A DNA stretch of 64,000 nucleotides from an uncultured Collinsella sp. (GTDB lineage: Bacteria > Actinomycetota > Coriobacteriia > Coriobacteriales > Coriobacteriaceae). The stretch is from assembly GCA_958354105.1 (NCBI GenBank), contig CATWVA010000006.1, forward strand, positions 1 through 64,000, written 5' to 3'. Position numbers and translations under genes: made by a program. Positions 7,530 to 16,713 of this stretch are shown here, piece after piece (within the stretch, counting starts at the first letter, position 1; the number at the start of each line of letters is the position of its first letter). Under the pieces are notes generated by a model. That model was not told the origin of the DNA. It did no database searches and worked only from the letters and a program-made list of their open reading frames with translations.

Positions 7530-8444
7530 CTACTCCTCCCCCATGAGCTCGCCGGCGTTGCGGCGCAGCCACTCAAAGCACAGCGCCGTGGTCGCCTGGG
7601 CCACATTGAGGCTCTCGGTCATGCCGCGCTGGGGAAGCTTGGTCAAAAAGTCGCATTTCTCAAGCACCAGGCGCGAGATGCCGTCGCCCTCGGAGCCCAT
7701 GACGAGCGCCACGCGGCCCTCGAAGGGAGCATCCCAGCAGCTGCCCTCGGCGTGCTCGGAAGCACCGCCCACCCAAAAGCCAGCGGCCTTGAGGTCGTCG
7801 AGTGCTCGGGCAATGTTGGGAACCTGCGCGATGGGCAGGTGCATGACGGCACCGGCAGAGGTCTTATAGCTGCCCACCGTTACGCCAGCGGCGCGCTTGT
7901 TGGCAATGATGACGCCCGCCGCGCCCACGACCTCGGCAGAGCGCACGATGGCGCCAAAGTTGCCGTCGTCGGTCACATGGTCGAGCACGACGACGAGCGC
8001 CGGACCGTCGCCCGCGCGATCGAGGATATCGGCGACATCGGCAAAGGGGAAGTTGCCAACCTCGAGCGCGATGCCCTGGTGAGCGCCATGGCTCGACAGT
8101 GCGTCGAGCTGCACGCGCGGCACATACTTAATGCGGACACCCGCGGCGTTGAGGTCGTCGACCAGGCGCGACAAGGCGGCATCGCGCTCCCCGCCCTCGG
8201 CAATGAGCGCGCACTTGATGGGAAAACCGGTGCGTAGCGCCTCGGCGGCAGCACGACGGCCTTCGATAAACTCGCCCTTGGGAGCCTGGACAGCGTCGCG
8301 GCTGCGATCGCGCTGCGGACGTGCGGCCTGGGTGCGATCGCGCTGGCCCTTGGAAGCGGCAGCGCGGTCATTGCGGCGAATCGGACGCGAGCCAGAAGCA
8401 GCCTGCTTGCCGCCACGAGGCGCACGCTTGCGATTGTCGGCCAT
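7530..8444 (-). CDS. rlmB: 23S rRNA 2'-O-ribose methyltransferase, RlmB/TrmH (SpoU) family
   Basis: 304 residues. The N-terminal ~60 residues are a disordered basic extension (many RD/RK pairs). A substrate-binding domain starts at EFIEGRRAAAEAL, followed by the SPOUT knot: DDGNFGAIVRSAE (motif 1), VALVMGSEGDGIS (motif 2) and SLNVAQATTALCFEW (motif 3). Members methylate a conserved guanosine (G2251 in E. coli) using S-adenosylmethionine. AAGGAGGTC precedes the ATG. The cysS-rlmB-yacP order is common in Gram-positive bacteria. Confidence 0.9.
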   Translation of the reverse strand: MADNRKRAPRGGKQAASGSRPIRRNDRAAASKGQRDRTQAARPQRDRSRDAVQAPKGEFIEGRRAAAEALRTGFPIKCALIAEGGERDAALSRLVDDLNAAGVRIKYVPRVQLDALSSHGAHQGIALEVGNFPFADVADILDRAGDGPALVVVLDHVTDDGNFGAIVRSAEVVGAAGVIIANKRAAGVTVGSYKTSAGAVMHLPIAQVPNIARALDDLKAAGFWVGGASEHAEGSCWDAPFEGRVALVMGSEGDGISRLVLEKCDFLTKLPQRGMTESLNVAQATTALCFEWLRRNAGELMGEE

Positions 8445-8587
8445 AAAGCGACCTCCTTAAATAGATAACGAACAAGAATCAACCGTCCGAGCCACGGCAC
8501 CTTGCCTTTCAATCGTCGGGCATGACCACCAGGTCTATGCCCTCCTCTTTCAAGGCAATCTACCGCACCTCGAACGGTCGACAAATA

Positions 8588-10054
8588 CTAGAGAGTCTTA
8601 ATACGGGTGCCGGCGGCGGTATCTTCAATCGTCAGGCCCAGATCCTTGAGCTGATCGCGGATGGCGTCTGCCAGATCCCAGTTCTTGGCGGCACGGGCCT
8701 CGGCACGGGCCTCGAGAATCTTGGCAGCAGCCTCGTCCACATCGTCACCCGTGTAGGCAACCAGACCGGCGGCAACGCCCAGCAGTCCCAGCGGCAGCTC
8801 GACCTTGGGCTCGGGGAGCTCAACGCCAAACGTATCGAGCAGCTCGACCAGCGTATCGGCGGCGGCAAGCGCGGCGGCCTTGTCGGCAGCGTCGCCCGCC
8901 TGCTCCAGGTACTGGTTGCACTCGGTCACAAAGCCAAAGACGGCACCCATGGCACCGGCGGTGTTAAAGTCGTCGTCCATGCACTCCTTAAAGGTGGCAC
9001 GGGTCTCGGCGGCCTTGGCGGCAAACGCCTCGGATGCTGCCTCATCGGCATCGGCCGTCGCATGGTTCGCGGCCCAGCGCAGGTTCTCGACCGTACCGGC
9101 GATACGCGTGAGCGAGTTCTCGGCACCCTCCAAGCGCTCCCAAGAAAAGTCGAGCGGCGAGCGATAGCTCGTCTGCAGCATCAGCAGGCGCAGGGCGGCA
9201 GCGGAATGCTGCTCGAGGACCTCGGCCAGCGTAAAGAAGTTGCCGAGCGACTTGGACATTTTCTCGCCGTCTACCAGCAGCATGCCCGTGTGCATCCAGG
9301 TGTTGGAGAAGCCCTGGTGCCAGGCGCAGGTGGCCTGGGCGCACTCGTTCTCGTGATGCGGGAAGGCAAGGTCGGAGCCGCCGCCGTGGATGTCGATCGG
9401 GGTGCCTAGGTAGCGATGCACCATGGCGGCGCACTCGGTGTGCCAACCGGGACGGCCCTCGCCCCAGGGGCTCGGCCAGCTGGGCTCGCCGGGCTTGGCA
9501 GCCTTCCACAGGGCAAAGTCGAGCGGGTCGTTCTTGTCCTCGTTCTCCTCGATGCGCGCGCCAACCATAAGGTCGTCGATGTTGCGGCCCGAGACCTGAC
9601 CATAGTTGGAATCGCTGCGCACGGCAAAGTACACGTCGCCGTTATCGGCGGCGTAGGCGTGGCCCTGCTCGATGAGCGTCTTGATCATGGCGATCATGGG
9701 GCCGATCTCTTTGGTGGCGCGGGGGCGCACATCGGGATCGAGCACGTTGGCGGCACGCATGACGCCGATGAACTTGTCGGAGAACTCCGTCGCGACCTCG
9801 GCGGCCGTTCGGCCCTGCTCGTTGGCGCGCTTGATGATCTTGTCATCGACATCGGTGAGGTTCTGGGCGAACGTGACCTCGTAGCCGCTCGCGATGAGCC
9901 AGCGACGAATCACGTCAAAGCTGATGAACGTGCGGGCATTGCCGATGTGGATGTTGTCGTAGACCGTGGGGCCGCACACGTACATGCGGACCTTGCCGGA
10001 CTCGATGGGCTGGAACTCTTCCTTTTTATGGGTAGCGCTGTTGTAGATACGCAT
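8588..10054 (-). CDS. cysS: Cysteinyl-tRNA synthetase
   Basis: 488 residues, class I synthetase charging tRNA-Cys in the cytoplasm. C27 in MYVCGPTVYD is the first zinc ligand, HIGN (36-39) is the nucleotide-binding signature, and EKMSKSLGN (around residue 270) is the KMSKS loop. WHTECAAM and FPHHENECAQ supply the other zinc ligands. The C-terminal DALR helical domain is present and the length is normal. It lies 3 bp downstream of ispF in one operon. Confidence 0.97.
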   Translation of the reverse strand: MRIYNSATHKKEEFQPIESGKVRMYVCGPTVYDNIHIGNARTFISFDVIRRWLIASGYEVTFAQNLTDVDDKIIKRANEQGRTAAEVATEFSDKFIGVMRAANVLDPDVRPRATKEIGPMIAMIKTLIEQGHAYAADNGDVYFAVRSDSNYGQVSGRNIDDLMVGARIEENEDKNDPLDFALWKAAKPGEPSWPSPWGEGRPGWHTECAAMVHRYLGTPIDIHGGGSDLAFPHHENECAQATCAWHQGFSNTWMHTGMLLVDGEKMSKSLGNFFTLAEVLEQHSAAALRLLMLQTSYRSPLDFSWERLEGAENSLTRIAGTVENLRWAANHATADADEAASEAFAAKAAETRATFKECMDDDFNTAGAMGAVFGFVTECNQYLEQAGDAADKAAALAAADTLVELLDTFGVELPEPKVELPLGLLGVAAGLVAYTGDDVDEAAAKILEARAEARAAKNWDLADAIRDQLKDLGLTIEDTAAGTRIKTL

Positions 10055-10057
10055 TCG

Positions 10058-10552
10058 TTACTCCTTAACGGTTTTCTGTAGCAGGCAGACGGCCCAGGCA
10101 CCGATTCCCTCGCCCTGGCCTTCCCAACCGAGCTTTTCGGTCGTAGTGGCGGCGACGCCCACGTTTTCGACGTCGACGCCCAGGGCATGGGCAAGGTTGG
10201 CGCGCATGGCATCGCGGTGCGGAGTGATCTTGGGTTGCTGACAGGCAATGGTGCAATCGGCATCGACAAACTCAAAGCCCAGCTCGCGCGCATAGTCCAT
10301 CACGCGAGCGAGCAGCACCATCGAATCGGCGCCCTCGTAGGCGGGATCGGTGTCGGGGAATAGCTTGCCGATGTCTCCCCCGCGGCAGGCGCCCAGAATG
10401 GCGTCGGCCAAGGCGTGCGCGAGCACATCGGCATCCGAGTGACCCAGCAGGCCGCGCTCGTAGGGAATGTCGACCCCGCCGATGATACATCGACGCCCCT
10501 CCACCAAACGGTGGACGTCGTAGCCGTGGCCAATGCGCAGGTTACTGAACAT
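10058..10552 (-). CDS. ispF: 2-C-methyl-D-erythritol 2,4-cyclodiphosphate synthase
   Basis: 164 residues, non-mevalonate isoprenoid pathway: converts CDP-methylerythritol phosphate to the cyclic diphosphate. D12 and H14 in GHGYDVHRL and the His of LLGHSDADVL bind the metal. TTEKLGWEGQGEG closes the family pattern. The ATG at 10552 gives the usual N-terminus; a longer frame from 10585 is unlikely. It overlaps the ispD 3' end by 11 nt, indicating translational coupling. Confidence 0.95.
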   Translation of the reverse strand: MFSNLRIGHGYDVHRLVEGRRCIIGGVDIPYERGLLGHSDADVLAHALADAILGACRGGDIGKLFPDTDPAYEGADSMVLLARVMDYARELGFEFVDADCTIACQQPKITPHRDAMRANLAHALGVDVENVGVAATTTEKLGWEGQGEGIGAWAVCLLQKTVKE

Positions 10553-11270
10553 GGGGAAGGTCCTCTCCCTCGGCCATACGGCCAAGCAGAATCGCGGTTA
10601 CGGGGCGCAGGTCCTCGGGCACCGTCACCTTAAGGTTATCGCGCGGGCTCTGGACGCAGCGGACGCGCCCACCCATGCGCTCGACCAGTGACGAATCGTC
10701 CGTGCCGATAAAGCCCTCGGCAATCGCCGCGGCATGGGCGCGCTTCATGGCGTCGACACTAAAGATCTGCGGCGTCTGCGCGGCCCAGTAGAGCTCGCGC
10801 GGCGGCGTCTCGACGATGTTGTCGCCGTCGACAATCTTGAGCGTGTCGATCGCGGGTTGACCGCACACGACACCGTCGAGCGAGCGGTCGCCCACAAGCA
10901 CGTCGATCGCATGATCGATGGCCTCGGTCGTGATGAGCGGACGGGCGCCGTCGTGGATGGCGACATATTCGAAACCCGCCGGTACCGCATGCACGCCGGC
11001 ACGGGTGGAGTCCTGGCGGGTATCGCCGGCATCGGCAAAGCTGATGGGCGTGCTATACGAATACGGGCTGATGGCCAGGCGGCGCATCTCGGCACGACGC
11101 TCGGCAGGACACACCACCACGATGTGACCGACCTTGTCGCTCCGATCGAACGCACGGATAGACCAGCTCATGAGCGGACGGCCCGCCACGTTAACGAGCT
11201 GCTTGCCGCCGGGATTTCCAAAGCGCTGGCCGCTGCCACCGGCAACGACCACGGCACATACGGGCGCCAT
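10542..11270 (-). CDS. ispD: 2-C-methyl-D-erythritol 4-phosphate cytidylyltransferase
   Basis: 242 residues. The N-terminal nucleotidyltransferase signature VVVAGGSGQRFG with GGKQLV, then AIHDGARPLIT and WAAQTPQIF, are typical of IspD, which joins CTP to methylerythritol phosphate. The start codon overlaps the disA stop by one base (TAATG). The ispD-ispF pair gives two successive early steps of isoprenoid synthesis, and ispE (another step) is at 24962. Confidence 0.95.
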   Translation of the reverse strand: MAPVCAVVVAGGSGQRFGNPGGKQLVNVAGRPLMSWSIRAFDRSDKVGHIVVVCPAERRAEMRRLAISPYSYSTPISFADAGDTRQDSTRAGVHAVPAGFEYVAIHDGARPLITTEAIDHAIDVLVGDRSLDGVVCGQPAIDTLKIVDGDNIVETPPRELYWAAQTPQIFSVDAMKRAHAAAIAEGFIGTDDSSLVERMGGRVRCVQSPRDNLKVTVPEDLRPVTAILLGRMAEGEDLPHVQ

Positions 11271-12337
11271 TATGCGTTCCCCTGTTTGGTGCCCTTCATG
11301 CGGTACAGGGAGTCCGCAAGAATGGCAGGGTTGTTAACGCCAAAGTCGCCCAGACGCTCCGGATCTTCGCTGATGTCGTCCATGAGCTCCTGCAGCGATC
11401 CATACTCGTCGACGATCTTCTCGGCCACGCCGTCGCGCACGACGGACACGCGCGAAAGCGTGCGCAGGCCCAGCGGTGTCATGACGGAGTCCTCGTCCAG
11501 GTCGTCGTAGCCCAGAACTGCCGCCACATGCTGCGGGTCGGACAGGTCCTTAGGTGTCATACGGCTTAGGTTGGCGCGAATCTTCTCGGCATTAGCCTCG
11601 GAAGAATCACTTGCGTAGTCGCGAATCATCAGGTCGTATTCGGTATCCATGCTGGAGCCGGCGAGCTGCTCGAGCTGCATCTGCACGAGCTTGCCCTGGT
11701 TGCCCAGCTTGACAATGCAATCCTTAAGCTCAGTCTTTGCCTGCTGCATGATCTCGAAACTCGAGAAAATGCCGGTAATGTCGGCGAGTGTAACGTAGTC
11801 GTCGAGCTCGAGGGCCGTCAGGCGCAGCAGGGAGCGGTCGAGCGACTGACGGGTAGTCTGGAGCGTGGCGACGAGCTGGTTGACCGAGCTCATGATGGTG
11901 GTGACGGGCTGGATCTCGTAGCTCTTGCCGTGAACGTACACGTTGACGACGGCACGACGGGCCGAGACCGAGATCACGATGGCATCCGTGAGCACCGACA
12001 TGCGGGCGGCGGTGCGGTGACGCATGCCCGTCTCACTCGTGGCAAGCGAGGGATCGGGATTGAGGTGGAAGTTGGCGCGCAGGATCTGGGTGAGGTCGCC
12101 GTCGATGACGATGGCGCCGTCCATCTTGGAAAGCTCGAACAGGCGGTTCGAGGTAAACGAAATGTTGAGCGGGAAGCCGTCGTTACCAGCAGCGAGCACG
12201 TTTTCGGTGTCGCCGACGCAAATAAGAGCGCCCAGGTGACCAGCAATGATCATGTCGAGGGCGGTGCGGATCGGCTGGCCAGGTGCCGTCAGGCGGATGG
12301 CCTGTTCCATACGCTTTTGCAGCTCGTTCTTATCCAA
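11270..12337 (-). CDS. disA: DNA integrity scanning diadenylate cyclase DisA
   Basis: 355 residues. The N-terminal DAC domain has DGA at 73-75 and RHR at 106-108, the active-site motifs that condense two ATP to c-di-AMP. A helical spine follows, and the C-terminal HhH DNA-binding domain is read in the DPQHVAAVLGYDDLDEDSVM to LSRVSVVRDGVAEKIVDEYG region. DisA binds branched DNA and lowers c-di-AMP output on damage. It leads the operon with ispD, ispF, cysS, rlmB and yacP. Confidence 0.96.
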   Translation of the reverse strand: MDKNELQKRMEQAIRLTAPGQPIRTALDMIIAGHLGALICVGDTENVLAAGNDGFPLNISFTSNRLFELSKMDGAIVIDGDLTQILRANFHLNPDPSLATSETGMRHRTAARMSVLTDAIVISVSARRAVVNVYVHGKSYEIQPVTTIMSSVNQLVATLQTTRQSLDRSLLRLTALELDDYVTLADITGIFSSFEIMQQAKTELKDCIVKLGNQGKLVQMQLEQLAGSSMDTEYDLMIRDYASDSSEANAEKIRANLSRMTPKDLSDPQHVAAVLGYDDLDEDSVMTPLGLRTLSRVSVVRDGVAEKIVDEYGSLQELMDDISEDPERLGDFGVNNPAILADSLYRMKGTKQGNA

Positions 12338-12467
12338 GGCATCGCTCCCATCGCATACGCTCCATAAACGCTAAATAGTTTCTCACGGTTTGTCCCCGCG
12401 GCGCTCGCGAAATCCGATGCTTACAGAATGAGCGAACACCGCTGAGAGCCTCAACCCAAATGAGCTG

Positions 12468-12497
12468 TTCATGTGGTAGCATCGGGATTCACATGAA
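12468..12497 (+). promoter_or_regulatory. 8-bp inverted repeat just 5' of the mntP riboswitch
   Basis: TTCATGTG (12468-12475) and CACATGAA (12490-12497) flank 14 nt. It could be a repressor operator over the mntP promoter or part of the leader's outer stem. Confidence 0.4.
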
Positions 12498-12634
12498 TGA
12501 GGGAGTAGTCGCGTGACCGGGTTCGCCTCCGGTGGCGCGGCAAGTCAACATACTGGCCGACACGGTCTGGCTTGCCTTAATGAACGAGACTCGTGGTTGT
12601 ACGCGCGGCGCGTACGCCACGGGTCTTTTTTGTT
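12497..12634 (+). ncRNA. yybP-ykoY manganese riboswitch with intrinsic terminator
   Basis: The leader contains the conserved GGGAGTAG element, a CCGG/CCGG helix, CAACATACTGG and the closing GAACGAGAC. It is followed by a long GC stem (12588-12625, ACGCGCGGCGCGT core) and a T-run. Family members bind Mn2+ and switch the terminator. Placement directly before mntP, a manganese exporter, is the classical arrangement, so Mn2+ should turn expression on. Confidence 0.88.
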
Positions 12635-12686
12635 GCTCCCCTGTCAGAAGTACACGCGGGTTCGCCCGCAAGGAGGGAGCCAAACC

Positions 12687-13265
12687 ATGGGACTCGTAGA
12701 GCTCGTGCTGCTCGCCATTGGCCTTTCGATGGACGCCTTTGCCGTATCCATCTGCAAGGGCCTTGGCATGAAGAAGATCAACCTTAAGGTCGCCGTAGTG
12801 CTCGGCCTGTTCTTTGGCGGCTTCCAGGCCGGCATGCCCGTAATCGGATGGGCGCTCGGAAGTCAATTCATGGCCATCATCGGACCTATCGACCATTGGA
12901 TCGCCTTTATCCTTTTGGCCTTCATCGGCGGCAAAATGCTGTGGGAGGCTTTTACCGAGGACGAGGATGAAGGCGACGGCAAGAATGCCGAAAAGATTGA
13001 ACTGAGCGAGTACCTGATCCTCGCCATCGCCACCTCAATCGACGCCCTGGCCGTGGGCATCTCGTTCGCCGCGCTTTCGGTCGACATCGTTCCCGCCGTA
13101 TCGCTTATCGGCGTCACAACGTTTATCTTCTCCGTCGCCGGCGTAGCGATCGGCCACACCTTTGGCGCGCGCTACGAAAAACCTGCCACCATCGTGGGCG
13201 GCATCGTGCTCATCCTCATCGGACTTAAGATCTTGCTTGAGCATCTGGGGATTTTGGCGCTGTAA
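12687..13265 (+). CDS. mntP: Manganese efflux pump MntP
   Basis: 192 residues, six transmembrane segments in two related halves. The paired motifs LSMDAFAVSICKG and TSIDALAVGISFA each carry the acidic residue used for Mn2+ passage. An acidic cytoplasmic loop (EDEDEGDGKN) separates the halves. ATG at 12687 follows AAGGAGGG. It is controlled by the upstream riboswitch and followed by a hairpin terminator at 13302. Confidence 0.95.
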   Translation: MGLVELVLLAIGLSMDAFAVSICKGLGMKKINLKVAVVLGLFFGGFQAGMPVIGWALGSQFMAIIGPIDHWIAFILLAFIGGKMLWEAFTEDEDEGDGKNAEKIELSEYLILAIATSIDALAVGISFAALSVDIVPAVSLIGVTTFIFSVAGVAIGHTFGARYEKPATIVGGIVLILIGLKILLEHLGILAL

Positions 13266-13301
13266 CGCCAAACACAATCGCTCAAAACTCAACGCCAGTA
13301 C

Positions 13302-13335
13302 AAGGCCTAATGCAAAGTTTTGCATGAGGCCTTTT
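13302..13335 (+). terminator. mntP terminator
   Basis: AAGGCCT-ATGCAAA pairs with TTTTGCAT-AGGCCTT followed by TTTTC. The stem core TGCAAA/TTTGCA repeats the half-site of the hipBA operator that follows 11 bp later. Confidence 0.7.
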
Positions 13336-13380
13336 CGTGCAGACTTTTGCATGTCATACTGATATGCAAAAGTCTGCACG
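13336..13380 (+). promoter_or_regulatory. hipBA operator: 17-bp perfect inverted repeat
   Basis: The arm at 13336-13352 is inverted exactly at 13364-13380, with an 11-nt spacer (GTCATACTGAT). It ends 13 bp before the hipB start codon and its spacer resembles a -10 box (CATACT). It is the expected site for autorepression by HipB, with HipA as co-repressor. Confidence 0.75.
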
Positions 13381-13393
13381 TTAGGAGATCGCC

Positions 13394-13825
13394 GTGAATA
13401 CCCTTCCCATCACCACACCGCGCCAAGCTGGCATCTACGTGCGCCAGGCACGCGAGGCTCAGGGTCTCACCCGTGCCGCCCTCGCCAAAACGGCCAGTGT
13501 TTCGGAGCGCCTGCTCGCATCGCTCGAGCTAGGAGACGCCACCGGCATTCGACTCGACAAGTTGCTGTCCGTCTTTAACGCACTCGGCATAGGTCTCTTT
13601 GCGCAAAGCGATAACGACTCCATCGCATCGCCCTCCGAACATCCGACGACGAAAGCGGACCTCCCTATCGCGAACTCGAATGCCCTGCCAAAGCCAAGCG
13701 TAGGCAGACGACCCGCTCGACAGGGAACGCCATCTTCCTATGGTGCCTTGCTGGCCCAAATCGCAGCCGAGCAAGGCCTTTCCGACACTTCAGACCTCTC
13801 CTTTGGCTGTAAGGTTGTGAAATAA
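13394..13825 (+). CDS. hipB: HipB-type antitoxin, XRE-family HTH
   Basis: 143 residues. The HTH spans about 14-66 (YVRQAREAQGLTRAALAKTASVSERLLASLELGDATGIRLDKLLSVFNALGIGL), the HipB pattern. A ~75-residue Ser/Pro-rich tail is longer than in most HipB proteins and probably interacts with HipA. AGGAG precedes the ATG. The stop codon abuts the hipA start codon with no gap, the usual coupling of antitoxin before toxin. Confidence 0.85.
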   Translation: MNTLPITTPRQAGIYVRQAREAQGLTRAALAKTASVSERLLASLELGDATGIRLDKLLSVFNALGIGLFAQSDNDSIASPSEHPTTKADLPIANSNALPKPSVGRRPARQGTPSSYGALLAQIAAEQGLSDTSDLSFGCKVVK

Positions 13826-15130
13826 ATGGCAGAGATGGAGCTTGCGACCCTCATTTGTGGCGAAATCGCAGGCACTCTCCGGCAAGACGAGCATGGACTC
13901 TGCAGCTTTGTATACGCCCCAACCTATCGCGGAGCACCACTATCGCTTACAATGCCGCTTTCCAATCGCACGTATGGCCATAACATCGTCCGCCCGTTCC
14001 TATTTGGCCTTTTGCCCGACAGCCAAGAGCAGCGTCGCGCTATTGCCGCCGAGTATGACGTTGCATCCAACAACCCCGTCGCCCTCTTGTGCCATATCGG
14101 TCTTGACTGCGCAGGGGCCGTTCAGTTTTGTCGAACCGATCAATTAGGCGCCGCCCGCGGCAGGGTCTCGGCATACCGCCCGCTTACCAATTCTCAAATC
14201 GCTCACAAGCTCAAAGCAATTCGCGATGACGAAAGAGAGACATGGATGGGCTCCAACGAAAGCTGGTCCCTGGGCGGCAACCAAGGCAAATTTGCACTAG
14301 CTTGGCATGATGGCCAATGGTGCGAATGTCTAGGGTCATCCCCCACTACCCATATCTTCAAAAATGGTGTCGTTGGGTTCAAACATCAGGCCTTAAACGA
14401 ATTCGTCTGCATGAAAACGGCTCGGCGTGTTGGCATTCCAACTGCCAACGTCTCCTATTGCACATTTGAAGACGAAGCCGCGCTCGTCGTTGAACGGTAC
14501 GACAGAATGGTCAATAGCAGCGGAAATATCGAAAGGCTGCATCAGGAGGACTTTTGCCAGGCGCTCGGTGTATTGCCAAGCCAGAAATACACCGCCGACG
14601 GAGGACCAACCACACGAGACATCCAAGAACGACTGATTAACACAGTCCCCCACCACATGAATCTTGTGCTTTTTACCTATATGTTGTTCTATAACGCCAT
14701 TATCGGAGCGCCTGACGCACACGCTAAAAACTACTCGCTCATCCTAGGCAAAGGCACAAACGCAGCGCTCGCACCCATGTACGATGTCGCATCGGGCTTG
14801 GCGTACGAACGTATGCGCCGCCGGGCGCGCCTTGCCATGAGCGTTGGCGGCGAAAATCGAGTGGGGCGCATCGGTCCAGGCGCTATCCGCCGATACCACG
14901 GTATGGGCGACCCCGCGCTGGAGGCGGCGCTCACCGATGCCGGGCTATCCGAGAAGTTTTGCTTTGCGACCATGATGGACCTCGCCTACGAGGTGCCCAT
15001 TTGTATGGAAGAGATCATGGACGAATACGCCGACCTGCCCGGCATGGCGGACCTGCGCGAGCATATGCTCGGCCCCGTCCGCGAAAACTGCCAGCGCACC
15101 CTCGACCTCATCAAGGCGGATATGGGCTAG
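13826..15130 (+). CDS. hipA: HipA serine/threonine kinase toxin
   Basis: 434 residues. The N-terminal couple_hipA domain covers roughly 1-110 (FLFGLLPDSQEQRR). The G-rich ATP loop with its autophosphorylated Ser is ESWSLGGNQGKFAL, followed by the THIFKNG strand. D297 and N302 in APDAHAKNYSL are the catalytic Asp and metal-binding Asn, and D320 in APMYDVASGL is the DFG-like Asp. HipA kinases inactivate aminoacyl-tRNA synthetases and produce persistence. The antitoxin is the preceding gene. Every key residue appears intact. Confidence 0.9.
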   Translation: MAEMELATLICGEIAGTLRQDEHGLCSFVYAPTYRGAPLSLTMPLSNRTYGHNIVRPFLFGLLPDSQEQRRAIAAEYDVASNNPVALLCHIGLDCAGAVQFCRTDQLGAARGRVSAYRPLTNSQIAHKLKAIRDDERETWMGSNESWSLGGNQGKFALAWHDGQWCECLGSSPTTHIFKNGVVGFKHQALNEFVCMKTARRVGIPTANVSYCTFEDEAALVVERYDRMVNSSGNIERLHQEDFCQALGVLPSQKYTADGGPTTRDIQERLINTVPHHMNLVLFTYMLFYNAIIGAPDAHAKNYSLILGKGTNAALAPMYDVASGLAYERMRRRARLAMSVGGENRVGRIGPGAIRRYHGMGDPALEAALTDAGLSEKFCFATMMDLAYEVPICMEEIMDEYADLPGMADLREHMLGPVRENCQRTLDLIKADMG

Positions 15131-15159
15131 GCGCCAATCAATCCACATTTCTTAAAAGA

Positions 15160-15202
15160 AGAGGGGGGCACCCGTCGCAAAAGTTCGGATGCCCCCTCTC
15201 GT
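15160..15202. terminator. Bidirectional terminator between hipA and pepD
   Basis: GAGGGGGGCA and TGCCCCCTC form a strong stem. It lies between two convergent genes and has A-rich and T-containing flanks on opposite strands. Confidence 0.6.
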
Positions 15203-15255
15203 AATGTCATTTGCAATCCGCTAGCACGTGGCTCGAACTGCTGCTAGCGCGACCC

Positions 15256-16713
15256 TTACGCGGCAAGGCGCTTGAGGACGTCGATGAGCAGCTCGTAGAA
15301 GCGCTCGGCAGAAGCGAGCTCCATGCTCTCGTCCGGGGTGTGGACATCGGAGAGCGTCGGGCCCACGGCGATGGCGTCCAGGCCGTGCAGGGCCTCAGCA
15401 AACAGGCCGCACTCAAGGCCAGCGTGAATGGACTCGATGCGCAGCTCGGAGCCAAAGAGCTCGCGATAGCTCTCGACAAAAACGTCGCGGACCGGCGAAT
15501 GCTCGGCATAGCTCCAGCCGGGATACTCGAACTCGAACTTGGCGTCGAAGCCCAAGACATCGGCCAGCGTCTGCAGGCGGTCCTTGAACTCGTTCTGCAG
15601 CGAGGTAATCGAGGAGCGCGGGGACAGCATGATCTTGACCTGGTCGTCGGAAGTGGCGACCACGCCGATGTTGGAGGAAACCTCGACGGAGCCGTCGGTG
15701 GCGACGTTGCGGCGAATCACGCCATTAGGGGCAAGACGCAGGGCGCGGATGAGGGCAAGCGCGGACTTCTGATCCATGGCCTCGACCTCGGCGTCGTCGG
15801 CAATCTCGACGGTGCAGGTAAAACCGGGGTCGAAGACCTCGAGCTCGGCAGTGACGTCGGCGATGATGTCCTTTGCGATCTGGGCCGCGGCCTCGGCGGC
15901 AGCGTGGTCGGCGTAAACCAGCTCGGCCTTGCACTCACGGTTGATGGCGTTATCCTTAGTGCCGCCGTTAAAGCTAACGATGGCGGGCCCGCCGGCGACC
16001 ATCAGGCGGTCGATGATGCGGGCCATGATGAGGTTGCCGTTGCCGCGCTCCAGGTTGATATCGTTGCCGGAATGACCACCCAGTAGGCCGGAGATGTCGA
16101 GCGTGAGGGTGCTGCCGGTCTTGTGCTCGCGCACGATGGGGCAGGTGTAGGTAACAACGACGCCGCCGGCGCAGCTGACGGTGGCAACGCCCTCTTCCTC
16201 GGAGTCAAGGTTAATCATGGTGCGGGCGTTAATCTGGGACTTGTCGAGCGTCTCGGCGCCGACCAGGCCAGTCTCCTCATCGGTGGTGAATACGCACTCG
16301 AGGGCGGGGTGAGCAATCGAATCGTCGTTGAGCACAGTAAGCATCAGAGCGACAGCAATACCGTTGTCGGCGCCCAGGGTGGTGCCGTTAGCGGTGAGGA
16401 CGCCGTCCTTCACGACCAGGTCGATACCGTCGGTCGTAAAGTCGTGCTCAACAGAGCCCAACTTGTCGCACACCATATCGATGTGGCCCTGCAGCATCAC
16501 AGTCGGGGCATTCTCGGCGCCGGCAGAAGCGGGCTTGCGAATGATGACGTTGTAGACCTCGTCCTGGTACACATCGAGGCCGCGCTCCTTGGCAAACGCA
16601 ACCAGGAAATCGCTGATGCCCTTCTCGTTGCCAGACCCACGGGGGATCGCGCTGACCTCCTCAAAGAAATGGAACAGCTGGGCGGGCTCGTAGCCGGTGA
16701 TCTTGTAATCCAT
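15256..16713 (-). CDS. pepD: Aminoacyl-histidine dipeptidase (M20C, PepD)
   Basis: 485 residues, cytosolic zinc dipeptidase that hydrolyses Xaa-His dipeptides such as carnosine. The zinc/catalytic patterns are LQGHIDMVCDK, GADNGIAVAL, TTDEETGLVGAE and GLECGLFAE, with the lid domain in between. ATG at 16713 follows AAGGAGGCACC; the upstream extension of the frame to 16818 has no ribosome binding site. It is a monocistronic gene between a hairpin and the clpC 3' end. Confidence 0.93.
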   Translation of the reverse strand: MDYKITGYEPAQLFHFFEEVSAIPRGSGNEKGISDFLVAFAKERGLDVYQDEVYNVIIRKPASAGAENAPTVMLQGHIDMVCDKLGSVEHDFTTDGIDLVVKDGVLTANGTTLGADNGIAVALMLTVLNDDSIAHPALECVFTTDEETGLVGAETLDKSQINARTMINLDSEEEGVATVSCAGGVVVTYTCPIVREHKTGSTLTLDISGLLGGHSGNDINLERGNGNLIMARIIDRLMVAGGPAIVSFNGGTKDNAINRECKAELVYADHAAAEAAAQIAKDIIADVTAELEVFDPGFTCTVEIADDAEVEAMDQKSALALIRALRLAPNGVIRRNVATDGSVEVSSNIGVVATSDDQVKIMLSPRSSITSLQNEFKDRLQTLADVLGFDAKFEFEYPGWSYAEHSPVRDVFVESYRELFGSELRIESIHAGLECGLFAEALHGLDAIAVGPTLSDVHTPDESMELASAERFYELLIDVLKRLAA

